Assembly (NCBI GenBank): GCA_965221075.1 | Contig: OZ244865.1 | Span: 1,612,001 to 1,676,000, forward strand | Source of the DNA: UBA2970 sp965221075 | Lineage (GTDB): Bacteria > Verrucomicrobiota > Verrucomicrobiia > Limisphaerales > AAA164-E04 | Direction: 5' to 3' | Length of the DNA: 64,000 nt | Shown: piece after piece, positions 17,279 to 26,483 of the stretch | Layout of the letters: each line of letters starts with the position of its first letter | Numbering within the stretch: the first letter of the stretch is position 1 | Made by a program: the position numbers and the translations under genes | The notes under the pieces: model-generated | The model's database searches: none | The model's input: only the letters and a program-made list of their open reading frames with translations | What the model was told of the DNA's origin: nothing

Positions 17279-18703
17279 TCAGTCCTGCGCTCCTGGGCGG
17301 AACCCGCCTTCGCTCTGGCTAGCGCGGCTGGAGAACTTTGTAAAGTTTTTGCGGAAGGTCAGCGGGATGTCGTCGGTGGGGCCGTTGCGCTGCTTGGCGA
17401 TGAGCAGGTTGACCCCGTGGCTGGACTCCCCGGCCTCCACCCGATCCTGCTCCTCGTCGGGCACGTAGAGCAGGCCCACCACGTCGGCATCCTGCTCGAT
17501 CGATCCCGATTCCCGCAGATCGGACATCCTGGGCTTGCCCTGGCGGTTCTCCACTTCCCGGTTGAGCTGGCTGAGCACCACCACCGGAATCTTCAGCTCC
17601 TTGGCCAGCGACTTGATCCCCGCCGAGATGGCGGTGATCTCCTGCTGCCGGTTCTCGCTCCGGCCGGAGGCCTGGAGCAGCTGGAGGTAGTCGATCACCA
17701 CGAGCTTGATCCCGTGCTTCTGGTGCATGCGCCGGGCGCGCGCCTTCAGCTCCAGGATCTTCAGAGCCGGGGTGTCGTCCAGGTAGAGGTGGAGCTGGGA
17801 GATCTGGCCCGAGGCCTGGGTGATCCGCTGGAACTCGTGGTCCTCGAACACCCCTTCGCGGGCGTCCCGCATGTTGATCTCGGCCCTGGAGCAGAGCATC
17901 CGCAGCACCAGCTGGTCGGCGGTCATCTCCAGGCTGAAGATCCCCACCGGATGCTCCCTGGCCACTTCCTCGGCGATGTTCATCGCCAGCGAGGTCTTCC
18001 CCATGCTGGGACGCGCGGCGATCACCACCATTTCTCCCGGATGGAGCCCCAGGGTTAACCGATCGAAGTCGGCGAAGCCGGTCTTGAGTCCGGATACGGT
18101 CTCCTTGCTGTCGTGCCACTCCTGCAGCTTGGCCACGGTCTCCTTGACCAGCTGGCCGAGGGAGGGGTGCTCGCGGTCCTGGGAGATGGAGAGGATCATC
18201 CTCTCCACCTCGTCGAGGGCCTGGTGGGTGTCCTGGGGCGAGTCGTAGGCGATGGTGATGGCCTGGTTGCAGCTGGAGATGATGCGCCGCAGGACCGACT
18301 TGCTCTTGAGGATCTCCAGGTAGTAGGGGAGGTTGGCGGCGGAGTGGGTCGCCTGGGGGAACTCGATCAGGTAGCCCTCGCCTCCCGCCCTTTCCAGGTT
18401 CCCGCTCTGGCGCAGCGCCTCCAGCAGGGTGAGCCAGTCCACCGTGTCGCCGCGTTCGAACATCGAGAGCAGCTCCTTGTAGATGGTCCGGTTGCGCAGG
18501 TCGTAGAAGGCCTCGTGAGCCTCGGGGAGCAGGCGGATCGTCTCGGCGAGCGCCTCGCTTCCGCAGTCGATCACGATGCAGGCCAGAACCCCCATCTCCG
18601 CCTCCAGCGAGTGGGGGGGGAGGCGCCCCCCCTCGGCCGCCAGGCCGGAGAGCTTCTTCTCGCTGCCGTTGCTTTCGAGCTTCAGGGGGGGGGTGCTGGG
18701 CAT
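17279..18703 (-). CDS. dnaB: Replicative DNA helicase DnaB
   Basis: Hexameric 5'-3' helicase of the replication fork. The 474-residue protein has the N-terminal DnaB domain (PPHSLEAEMGVLACIVID, about residues 29-46) and a C-terminal RecA-like ATPase domain with Walker A in ARPSMGKTSLAMN, GIFSLEMTADQL, a Walker B VVIDYLQLL and the PRMSDLRESGSIEQDADV segment. It is the first gene of the minus-strand run into bamA-skp-GTPase-pur. Its start is followed upstream by a 366-bp gene-free spacer, where the operon promoter is expected. Confidence 0.96.
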   Translation of the reverse strand: MPSTPPLKLESNGSEKKLSGLAAEGGRLPPHSLEAEMGVLACIVIDCGSEALAETIRLLPEAHEAFYDLRNRTIYKELLSMFERGDTVDWLTLLEALRQSGNLERAGGEGYLIEFPQATHSAANLPYYLEILKSKSVLRRIISSCNQAITIAYDSPQDTHQALDEVERMILSISQDREHPSLGQLVKETVAKLQEWHDSKETVSGLKTGFADFDRLTLGLHPGEMVVIAARPSMGKTSLAMNIAEEVAREHPVGIFSLEMTADQLVLRMLCSRAEINMRDAREGVFEDHEFQRITQASGQISQLHLYLDDTPALKILELKARARRMHQKHGIKLVVIDYLQLLQASGRSENRQQEITAISAGIKSLAKELKIPVVVLSQLNREVENRQGKPRMSDLRESGSIEQDADVVGLLYVPDEEQDRVEAGESSHGVNLLIAKQRNGPTDDIPLTFRKNFTKFSSRASQSEGGFRPGAQD

Positions 18704-19069
18704 AGGGCAGGCAGATAATCCGATTTCGATCCCGGGGGCAACCGGATCTTGTCAAGGTTCCATCGACCGATTGTCGACACGCCCGGACGCCCATTCCCGG
18801 CCGCTCCGGAGCCTTGCGGGAGACGGCGATCGGAGGCTGCGGCCGTTCCCCGATCCAGCGCTGGCCTGGATCCTCAAGAGCCGCTGAAGGGCCCGTCCCC
18901 GGATCCCGCAGGGGCTGGCCGGACGGGCCGCTGCGCGTCCCCTGGAAGGCTCCTTCCGCCCCGTGGCGGCCCGACCGCAGCAGGAAGCCCCCAGCCTGTC
19001 CGGCCCCGGGCGGGAGGGGGGAATGTCTTCGACACCTGCCTGGAGGATCCCTAGGGTCCCCGCCGTATC
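18704..19069. other. Gene-free GC-rich spacer between dnaB and the sugar kinase
   Basis: This divergent region must hold the promoters of dnaB (minus) and the kinase (plus). It is GC-rich with no frame showing the third-position bias of real genes. Long open frames across it on the minus strand are only extensions of antisense shadows of the kinase. I see no RNA gene or clear promoter. Confidence 0.5.
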
Positions 19070-20170
19070 ATGGCATCGCTGGAAATACGGCCTGCCCAGG
19101 AGTGCCAGTTCGACCTGGTGTCCCTGGGCGAGATCATGCTGCGGCTGGATCCCGGGGAGGGCCGGGTGCGCACCGCCACCCAGTTCCGGGTGTGGGAGGG
19201 AGGGGGAGAGTACAACGTGGCGAGGGGCCTGCGCCGCTGCTTCGGGATGCGCACCGCGGTGGTGACCGCCTTCGCCGACAACGAGGTGGGCCGCCTGCTG
19301 GAGGACTGCATCCTCCGCGGCGGTGTGGACACCTCCTGGATCCAGTGGATTCCCTACGACGGGGTGGGGCGGACCGTCCGCAACGGCCTCAACTTCACCG
19401 AGAGGGGCTTCGGCATCCGGGGCGCGTTGGGGGTGCCCGACCGGGGGATCACCGCGGCCTCGCAGATGAAGCCCGGGGACGTGGACTGGGACGAGCTCTT
19501 CGGGGCCCAGGGGGTCCGCTGGCTGCATACCGGGGGCATCTTCGCGGCTCTCTCCGAAAGCGCCGCCGATCTGGCCGAGGAGGCGGTATCGGCGGCTAGG
19601 CGCCACCGGACCGTGGTCTCCTACGATCTCAACTACCGGCCCTCGCTGTGGAAGTCCATCGGCGGAAAGGCCCGGGCCCAGGAGGTCAACCGGCGCATCG
19701 CGCGCCACGTCGACGTGATGATCGGCAACGAGGAGGACTTCACCGCCTGCCTGGGCTTCGAGGTGGAAGGGGTGGACTCCAGCCTGAGCGACCTGCAGGC
19801 CGACAAGTTCCGGGCGATGATCGAGCGGGCGGTGGCCGCCTTCCCCAACTTCCGGGTCGCCGCCACCACCCTGAGGGCGGTGCGCACCGCCACGATCAAC
19901 GACTGGAGCGCCCTCTGCTGGGCCGACCGAGGCTTCCACCACTCGATGGAGTTTCCCGGGCTGGAGATCCTGGACCGGGTCGGAGGAGGCGACAGCTTCG
20001 CCTCGGGCCTCATCTACGGCTTCCTCACCGGCCAGGATCCCCAGAGGGCGGTCGATCTGGGGGCGGCCCACGGCGCCCTGGCGATGACCACTCCAGGGGA
20101 CACCTCCATGGCCACCCTCAAGGAGGTGGAGGGGATAGTGTCCGGAGCCGGCGCCCGCGTGGTCCGATAG
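19070..20170 (+). CDS. PfkB-family carbohydrate kinase, probable 2-keto-3-deoxygluconate kinase
   Basis: A 366-residue PfkB/ribokinase-fold kinase. It begins near FDLVSLGEIMLRLDPGEGRV, the usual start of KDG kinases, has the substrate-binding WEGGGEYNVARGL, and ends with the anion-hole/catalytic motif GGGDSFASGLIYG near residues 305-317 (Asp as base). The TTPGDTSMATLKEV segment near the end is typical of this subgroup. KDG kinase phosphorylates the product of uronate catabolism, which fits the pectate lyase elsewhere in the window. Substrate choice is inferred; fructose or another sugar acid is possible. It stands alone between two long gene-free spacers. Confidence 0.8.
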   Translation: MASLEIRPAQECQFDLVSLGEIMLRLDPGEGRVRTATQFRVWEGGGEYNVARGLRRCFGMRTAVVTAFADNEVGRLLEDCILRGGVDTSWIQWIPYDGVGRTVRNGLNFTERGFGIRGALGVPDRGITAASQMKPGDVDWDELFGAQGVRWLHTGGIFAALSESAADLAEEAVSAARRHRTVVSYDLNYRPSLWKSIGGKARAQEVNRRIARHVDVMIGNEEDFTACLGFEVEGVDSSLSDLQADKFRAMIERAVAAFPNFRVAATTLRAVRTATINDWSALCWADRGFHHSMEFPGLEILDRVGGGDSFASGLIYGFLTGQDPQRAVDLGAAHGALAMTTPGDTSMATLKEVEGIVSGAGARVVR

Positions 20171-20621
20171 ATCCGGCGCCCGACGAAGACGCTTCCTGGA
20201 CGGAAGCCGTCCGGCTCCAGCGCCTTCTGGGCGGTCCCGGAAACCCGAGGAAGGGCATCCGGAACGAGCGGGGGAAGCTGGAGAGGACGATCGAGGCGGC
20301 GTCTGCCGCCATCGGCATCCGGGCTGCAAGGCCTGGCAGATCCAGTACGGTTCCTCATGGCGGAGCAGGCGCATCCCGCAGGACAGGTTCCGGGCTTCCG
20401 CAAGCGCAGAGCTCGCTGGCTTTTCCGGCGGATCGAGGCTCCGATCACCGGACTCGGGAAACCGAAACAGCGCTGGATTCCGGCTTCGGATCCGGACTCC
20501 GCTCGAGGCTTTCCTGGGGCCAGATGCCGGTGCTCGATCGCCGGAGCCTCCCGGAACCCGTCCGATCGCCGGCACGGGAAGGGCCTGCCAAACAGTTGAC
20601 AGCCCTAGCCGGAAGGCAACA
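20171..20621. other. Gene-free GC-rich spacer before the sulfatase cassette
   Basis: No frame here has convincing codon bias. The cassette promoter should lie in it: TTGACA at 20596-20601 is a fair -35, but it is so close to the start codon at 20622 that I do not assign it. A strong ribosome-binding site GGAAGG at 20611-20616 stands 5 bp before the start codon. Confidence 0.4.
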
Positions 20622-22055
20622 ATGGCGAAAATGAGCAAGGCAAGGTGTCTCTGGGCCTTCGCGGCGTTCCTGGCGGGAGGCCTTCTCCAGTCGGAGAGCG
20701 CGAGGCCGAACATTCTCTGGATCTACCTGGAGGACGTGAGCGGCTGGTTCGGCTGCTACGGCGAGACCCTGATCGACACTCCCCACATCGACGGCCTGGC
20801 CGAAGAGGGGATCCGGTTCGACCGCTTCTACACTCCGTCGGGGGTCTGCTCGGCTACCCGCTCGGCGATCATCGTGGGGGCGATGCAGACCAGCTTCGGG
20901 CTCCACAACCACCGCAGCGGCCGGGCCGAGTTCCGGGGACAGGATCTGGGGGAGGACTACGACCACATCCCCCTTCCGGAAGGCGTGCGCACCCTGCCCG
21001 AGATCTTCCGCCAGGCCGGCTACTACACCTTCAACGACACCGGCAAGGACGACTACAACTTCGATCACGACCTCGACGCGATGTACTCCGAGAGGAGGCC
21101 GGGAACCGGCTGGAGCCTCAAGCCCGAGGGGACGCCCTTCTTCGGGCAGCTCCAGCTCCGGGGAGGCAAGCTGGGGAGGCGGGCCGCGCGCACCGTGGAC
21201 CGGAGCACGGTCCCGGTGCCTCCCTACTATCCGGACACGCAGCTGGTGCGCGAGGAGATCGCCCACCACTACGACTGCCTGATCCACACCGACTCGCAGG
21301 TGGGCGAGATCCTCGCCCGGCTCGAGCGCGACGGACTCCGGGAGAGCACCGTGATCTTCCTGTTCAGCGATCACGGCTACAAGCTGCACCGGCACAAGCA
21401 GTACCTCTACGAAGGGGGCATCCGCATGCCGCTGATCGTGGCGGGGCCGGGGATCGAGGCCGGCCGGGCGCGCCGGGATCTGGTCAGCGGCATCGACATC
21501 GCCCCCGCCTCGCTGGCCCTGGCCGGCATCGGGATCCCCGGGTACATGGAGGGGAGCGACTTCCTGTCCCCCGATCACCTGGAGCGGGAGTTCGTGACCG
21601 CGGCCCGGGACCGCTGCGACTACACCATCGAGCGCATCCGGGCCCTGGTGACCCCGCGCTTCAAGTACCTGCGCAACTACCTGCCCGAGCGTCCCTACAT
21701 GCAGCCCAGCTACAAGGATCCCTGGCCCGTCTCCCAGGAGTTCCGGCGGCTCATGGCCGAAGGGGGGATGGACCGTACCCAGCTGGTCTTCTTCGGCCCC
21801 CGCAAGCCCGCCGAGGAGCTCTACGACCTGGGCAGCGATCCCCACGAGATCCGCAACCTGGCCGGCAATCCCCGATTCCGGTCCGTCCTGGAGCGGCACC
21901 GCAGGCTCCTGGACGGCTGGATCGAGGAGACCGGGGACCAGGGCCTGGTGACCGAATCGGACGCCGGACTGCTGGCGGTGCTAAAGCGCTGGGGCGACAA
22001 GTGCGTCAACCCCGAGTACGACCGGGTCCGCCACCTGCTGGAGAAGGCCCAGTGA
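20622..22055 (+). CDS. Secreted sulfatase, heparan N-sulfatase-like
   Basis: A 477-residue alkaline-phosphatase-fold sulfatase with a signal peptide (hydrophobic CLWAFAAFLAGGLL, residues 9-22). The metal and active-site blocks are RPNILWIYLEDVSGWFGCYG (residues 28-47), TPHIDGLAEEG, and the formylglycine motif C76-S-A-T-R80, a CxAxR version of the canonical CxPxR. DHGYKLHRHKQYLYEGGIRMPLI is the second metal/basic block. The HNHRSGR sequence after the active site resembles N-sulfoglucosamine sulfohydrolases, but substrate is not proven. The start follows a good GGAAGG site. Its stop overlaps the GTG of the next gene. The enzyme needs a formylglycine-generating or anaerobic maturation enzyme, which is not in this window. 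Confidence 0.85.
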   Translation: MAKMSKARCLWAFAAFLAGGLLQSESARPNILWIYLEDVSGWFGCYGETLIDTPHIDGLAEEGIRFDRFYTPSGVCSATRSAIIVGAMQTSFGLHNHRSGRAEFRGQDLGEDYDHIPLPEGVRTLPEIFRQAGYYTFNDTGKDDYNFDHDLDAMYSERRPGTGWSLKPEGTPFFGQLQLRGGKLGRRAARTVDRSTVPVPPYYPDTQLVREEIAHHYDCLIHTDSQVGEILARLERDGLRESTVIFLFSDHGYKLHRHKQYLYEGGIRMPLIVAGPGIEAGRARRDLVSGIDIAPASLALAGIGIPGYMEGSDFLSPDHLEREFVTAARDRCDYTIERIRALVTPRFKYLRNYLPERPYMQPSYKDPWPVSQEFRRLMAEGGMDRTQLVFFGPRKPAEELYDLGSDPHEIRNLAGNPRFRSVLERHRRLLDGWIEETGDQGLVTESDAGLLAVLKRWGDKCVNPEYDRVRHLLEKAQ

Positions 22056-23416
22056 CCGAACCACACCAACCCATGGAGAAGAGACAGGACCAGACCGGGC
22101 GGGAGACCGCCACCCGCCGCGAGTTCCTCCAGGCCTCGTCCGCCGCGGTGGCGGGAGGCATGGTGGCTCCCTACGTGCTGCTCGGCCCCGGCAAGGCCCG
22201 GGCCCAGGACTCGGAGACCATCCGGGTGGGGCTGATCGGCTGCGGGGGCCGGGGGACCGGAGCGGCCAGGCAGGCGCTGGACGCCGATCCCGGCGCCCGC
22301 CTGACGGCCATTGCCGACGTCTTCGACCACAAGCTGGAGGGCAGCCTGCGGGCCCTTGGCCGGACCAAGAGCGCCCTCGACCAGGCTCCCCTCTCGCAGC
22401 GCATCGACGTGGACGCCGGCACCCGCTTCCTGGGTCTCGACGCCTACCAGCAGGTGATCGACAGCGGAGTGGACCTGGTGATCCTGACCTCGCCTCCCGC
22501 CTTCCGCCCCCGGCACCTCCAGGCGGCGGTGGCCGCGGGCAAGCACGTCTTCTGCGAGAAGCCGATGGCCACCGACTCCGCGGGACTGCGCTCGGTGATG
22601 GCCTCGGTGGCCGAGGCCAAGAGGCGGAAGCTGGCGATCGTGGCGGGGTTCTGCTGGCGCTACGACACGCCCAGGAGGCAGCTCTACCAGCGGATCCTCG
22701 ACGGGGCGATCGGCGAGATCCGCTCGATCTACGCCACCTACTACACCGGCCCGGTCAACCCCATCGTCCCCGAGACCGAGCGCGGGCCGGAGACGACCGA
22801 CGTCGAATGGCAGCTGCGCTACTGGCAGAACTTCGTCTGGCTGAGCGGGGACAGCATCCTGGAGCAGGCGATCCACAGCGTGGACAAGATCGCCTGGGCC
22901 ATGGGCGAGGAGATGCCGGTCAAGGCGGTCGCCAACGGGGGGCGCCAGGTCCCGGCGCACGGAGGCAACATCTTCGACCACTTCTCGGTGGCCTACGAGT
23001 ACGCCGGCGGGATCCGGACCCACCTGGGCAGCCGCCAGATCGCCGGCTGCTACAACGAGAACAGCGACTACATCTACGGCTCGAAGGGGACCGGCCTGAT
23101 CGAGGGCTGGAGCCGGGTGCGCATCGACAGCGCCGATCCCTGGATGTTCAGCGGACCCAAGAAGGACATGTACCAGATCGAGCACGACGAGCTTTTCGCC
23201 TCGATCCGGGCCGGAGAGCCGATCAACGACGGGGACCGCATGGTGACCAGCTGCATGATGGGAGTCATGGGGCGCCTGGCCGCCTACACCGGCAAGGAGG
23301 TGACCTGGGAGGAGGCGATGAACTCCCAGGAGAACCTGGTTCCCGACGTCCTCTCCTGGGACATGGATCTGCCGGTCCGCCCCATGGCCCGTCCCGGGCT
23401 CACCCCCCTGATATGA
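22052..23416 (+). CDS. Gfo/Idh/MocA family oxidoreductase with Tat signal
   Basis: A 454-residue NAD(P)-dependent oxidoreductase-like protein. The N-terminus has a twin-arginine export signal (TRREFLQASSAAVAGGM), then a Rossmann dinucleotide fold (RVGLIGCGGRGTG), VDLVILTSPP, and the EKP motif in GKHVFCEKPMA followed by a Gfo/Idh C-terminal domain. I chose the GTG at 22052: it overlaps the sulfatase stop as GTGA and has GGAGAAGG 4-12 bases upstream. The ATG at 22073 (447 residues) has no such site. Exported proteins of this type often lie beside sulfatases in Planctomycetes and Verrucomicrobia and are thought to act on sugars. The specific substrate is unknown. Confidence 0.87.
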   Translation: MTEPHQPMEKRQDQTGRETATRREFLQASSAAVAGGMVAPYVLLGPGKARAQDSETIRVGLIGCGGRGTGAARQALDADPGARLTAIADVFDHKLEGSLRALGRTKSALDQAPLSQRIDVDAGTRFLGLDAYQQVIDSGVDLVILTSPPAFRPRHLQAAVAAGKHVFCEKPMATDSAGLRSVMASVAEAKRRKLAIVAGFCWRYDTPRRQLYQRILDGAIGEIRSIYATYYTGPVNPIVPETERGPETTDVEWQLRYWQNFVWLSGDSILEQAIHSVDKIAWAMGEEMPVKAVANGGRQVPAHGGNIFDHFSVAYEYAGGIRTHLGSRQIAGCYNENSDYIYGSKGTGLIEGWSRVRIDSADPWMFSGPKKDMYQIEHDELFASIRAGEPINDGDRMVTSCMMGVMGRLAAYTGKEVTWEEAMNSQENLVPDVLSWDMDLPVRPMARPGLTPLI

Positions 23417-25053
23417 CGGGAGGGCGCGCCCTGGCCGCCCTCTGCGGGTTCCTGGCCGCGCCGGTGCCCCTGCAGGCCGGGCAGCCCAACATCGTGGTGA
23501 TCATGGCGGACGACATGGGCTTCTCCGATCTCGGCTGCTACGGCGGCGAGATCCGCACCCCCAGGCTGGACCGCCTGGCGGCTCGGGGCCTTCGCTTCAA
23601 GCAGTTCTACAACACCGGGCGGTGCTGCCCCACCCGGGCGAGCCTGCTTACCGGCCTGCACCCCCACCAGGCGGGCATCGGGCACATGACCGAGACTCCC
23701 GAGACGCCCAGCCCCCTGGAGGACGATCCCTACCAGGGCTACCTCAACCGGAACTGCGTGACGCTGGCCGAGGCGCTGGGGAAGGCCGGCTACCGCACCC
23801 TGATGAGCGGAAAGTGTCATCTTTCGTACCACCGCCGCGATGGATGGCCCCTGCAGCGGGGCTTCGACCGCTACTACGGGATCCTGGCCGGCGCCAGCCA
23901 CTACCTGAGGCCCGAGGGGAAGCGGGGCCTGACCCTGATGAACGATCCGGCCGCGCCCGGCGAGGGCTTCTACATCACCGACGCGTTCACCGACCACGCC
24001 ATCCGCTTCGTGGAGGAGGCCCTGGAGGAGGAGGGCCGCCCCTTCTTCCTCTACCTGGCCTACACCGCCCCCCACTGGCCGCTCCAGGCCAAGCCCGAGG
24101 ATCTGGCCCGCTACGAGGGCACCTACCGGGCGGGCTGGGAGGAGATATCGAGGCGCAGGCTGGAGCGCCAGCGGGCCATGGGGCTGGTCCCCGCCCACTG
24201 GCGTCCGGCCCCCCACGAAGGCCCGGACTGGGGCTCCCTCTCCGGGGAGCAGCAGCGGATCCTGGATCTGCGGATGGCGGCCTACGCCGGGTGCGTGGAA
24301 GCGGTGGACCGCAACGTGGGCCGGCTGGTGGACCGCCTGGAGGCCCTGGGGGTGCTCGAAGACACTGCGATCTTCTTCCTGGCCGACAACGGCGCCTGCG
24401 CCGAGGGGGGCGTCCTCGGCGCAGGCGGAGAGGAAAGAATCCGCAATCCCCTGAGCACGCAGGGGACCAGCGGGCCCCGCTGCGGCCGCGCCTGGGCCAA
24501 CGTCTCCAACACGCCGTTCCGCCTCTACAAGCACTTCGTCCACGAAGGAGGCATGGCGACTCCGCTGATCGTGCACTGGCCAAGTGGAATCCCTCCCTCC
24601 CGGAGGGGGGAGTGGGTGGAGGAGCCGGGATACCTTCCCGACTTCATGCCCACCTGCCTGGAGCTCTCCGGGGCGGAATACCCCGAAGAGCTGGAGGGCC
24701 GATCCATCCATCCCCATGCCGGGGAGTCTCTGGTTCCCCTGCTGAAGGAGGCGGATCCGCCGGTTCGCCATCGGACGCTCTACTGGGAGCACGAGGGCAA
24801 CAGGGCCATGCGGGAGGGGAAGTGGAAGCTGGTCTGGAGCGGGGAGGGACCCTGGGAGCTCTACGACATGGAGCGGGATCGGACCGAGAGCCGAGATCTG
24901 ATCGGGGACCGCCCCCGCCGTGCGGCCGCCATGCGGCGTTCCTGGGAGAGCTGGGCCCGCCGCACCGGAGTCCAGTTCCAGACCTCGTTCAGCTACTACC
25001 GGATGATCCGGGACTACCGGCGCAATTCCGATCCTCTACCCGCCGATGAGTGA
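23413..25053 (+). CDS. Secreted arylsulfatase A-like sulfatase
   Basis: A 546-residue sulfatase. A short signal peptide (ALAALCGFLAAPVPLQA) precedes PNIVVIMADDMGFSDLGCYG (metal ligands). The canonical formylglycine motif is C71-C-P-T-R75. MSGKCHLS replaces the more usual GKWHL, and a second metal block is FFLADNGACAEGG. WKLVWSGEGPWELYDMERDR near the end is the standard sulfatase C-terminal subdomain. The ATG overlaps the stop of the Gfo/Idh gene as ATGA. The 3' end overlaps the response-regulator start by 8 bp. Confidence 0.9.
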   Translation: MTGGRALAALCGFLAAPVPLQAGQPNIVVIMADDMGFSDLGCYGGEIRTPRLDRLAARGLRFKQFYNTGRCCPTRASLLTGLHPHQAGIGHMTETPETPSPLEDDPYQGYLNRNCVTLAEALGKAGYRTLMSGKCHLSYHRRDGWPLQRGFDRYYGILAGASHYLRPEGKRGLTLMNDPAAPGEGFYITDAFTDHAIRFVEEALEEEGRPFFLYLAYTAPHWPLQAKPEDLARYEGTYRAGWEEISRRRLERQRAMGLVPAHWRPAPHEGPDWGSLSGEQQRILDLRMAAYAGCVEAVDRNVGRLVDRLEALGVLEDTAIFFLADNGACAEGGVLGAGGEERIRNPLSTQGTSGPRCGRAWANVSNTPFRLYKHFVHEGGMATPLIVHWPSGIPPSRRGEWVEEPGYLPDFMPTCLELSGAEYPEELEGRSIHPHAGESLVPLLKEADPPVRHRTLYWEHEGNRAMREGKWKLVWSGEGPWELYDMERDRTESRDLIGDRPRRAAAMRRSWESWARRTGVQFQTSFSYYRMIRDYRRNSDPLPADE

Positions 25054-25702
25054 CTCACGGGCCCGGATCCTGGTGGTCGAGGACGAGAACCTCCAGTACG
25101 AGATCTACGAGGAGGTCCTCTCCGGCTTCGATCTGATCCGGGTCGCCCGTGCCTCGGACGCCATGAAGCTGGTGGCAGGCAACGTGCCCGATCTGGTGAT
25201 CCTGGACCATGTGCTGGAGGACGGGGAGGAGGGCCTGGTCTTCCTCGACTTCTTCAAGAACCTGCTGCCCCACATACCGGTGGTGGTGGTCTCGGGAGTC
25301 CTCGAGGTCCAGGAGCGTCTCAACGTCCTGCAAGGCCCCCGCCGGGCCCACTACTGCCTTTCGAAGCCGGTCGACATCGAGGAGCTCCTCAAGGTGGTCT
25401 CCACCGCCCTGGAGGAGTGCAGCGAGAAGGAGGTGCTCAAGCAGTTCGAGTCTCTGGAGCGCTCGCGCCGCATCGATGTGGAGGCTCTCCTCACCCGCTC
25501 CATCGACAGGCTCAGCCGCCAGGTCCAGATCGGGCGGAGGCTGGACCAGAGCTCAGGGCGTCCCAACATATCGGCCCTGGCCCGGGAGTACCGCGTCTCC
25601 CGCCGCACGATCATCCGGGATCTGCACGAGATGATTCGGCGGGGCCAGCTCCCCGCCGAGGTCTATCCCCGCTGGGAGCAGGGGGAGGAGGCCGGAGACT
25701 GA
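25046..25702 (+). CDS. Response regulator: receiver domain plus C-terminal helix-turn-helix
   Basis: A 218-residue regulator. The receiver domain (residues 6-122) has the acidic pair in VVEDEN, phospho-acceptor Asp54 in LVILDHVL and Lys107 in CLSKPVD. After a linker helix, residues 170-205 (NISALAREYRVSRRTIIRD) form a probable helix-turn-helix, so it likely binds DNA on phosphorylation. The gene overlaps the sulfatase by 8 bp and has no Shine-Dalgarno of its own, so it should be made by coupled translation with the sulfatases. No partner histidine kinase is in the window. Confidence 0.83.
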   Translation: MSDSRARILVVEDENLQYEIYEEVLSGFDLIRVARASDAMKLVAGNVPDLVILDHVLEDGEEGLVFLDFFKNLLPHIPVVVVSGVLEVQERLNVLQGPRRAHYCLSKPVDIEELLKVVSTALEECSEKEVLKQFESLERSRRIDVEALLTRSIDRLSRQVQIGRRLDQSSGRPNISALAREYRVSRRTIIRDLHEMIRRGQLPAEVYPRWEQGEEAGD

Positions 25703-26483
25703 AGTCCCCGCCCTGGGGCTCGGGCTCGTTCCTCGGGGCGTGCCCCGGGTTTTCCGGACCTTTCGCCAGGCCATTGTCCTGCGTCCGCCTGCCCCCGGTG
25801 TCCGTATCCCGCCACGGCGGAGGATCCCGGCGACTACCGCCGGATCGCCTCTGAGGGCGTTCCATTCGGCTTGCAGGGCAGCGTATCCAAGCTCCCTGCC
25901 TTGCCAGTCCGCCTTGTCCTCCCTGCAGTTCCTGGAAGGCTGCCGCTTCCATTCCGGGTTGGTCCGAGAAGCTGGAACTCCGGTGAACTCCGTCTCCTGC
26001 CGCAAACGGGCGGAGCCGGGGATCGCCTTCTCGGTCTACGACGGATCAGGCTCCGCGGGACAGGACCGAAACTGCTGAGGAACTGTCGGCTATCGCTTGG
26101 TGCAGGCCCCATTCGCCATGGAGCATGCCGCCGATCTCGAGAGAAAGCTGTCTGCGGTGCTCGCCGTCAGCAGGCCTGTCACTCAGGCGCCTGTCGCAGC
26201 GCTTGGCGACGGCATGCATTTCGCGTACATCCTCTTCTCCGATAGGGCCTGGGACTTTCGCGTTCCAGGCGCTCCCAGAAGCGCGGCGGCGATCGCAAAT
26301 GTGGCGGTCTCTCCTGTCAGTCCTGCGAGTTCCCTGGCAAGCGGATAAGTCTTCTCGCCGCTGATGCAGAGGATCATCTTTGTTATTCGCTTATCGCCTC
26401 CAAGGATCCATCTCTCAGGCTTCAGCCATCAGCGCCGGTTCCGGAAGCCGAAGCAGGCGGGACCCGGGAAGCGGCCGGCTCTC
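25703..26483. other. Long gene-free GC-rich spacer
   Basis: Some 780 bp between the response regulator and the VOC gene hold no frame with the codon bias of neighbouring genes. Several short open frames exist on both strands, none with a recognisable domain. I see no RNA gene, repeat array or clear terminator. It may be a decayed gene or a regulatory or structural RNA region. Confidence 0.4.

Noticed and set aside
18752..20713. A 653-codon minus-strand open frame
   Set aside because: It is antisense to the PfkB kinase and has the composition of a shadow frame in GC-rich DNA; the plus-strand kinase has real motifs.
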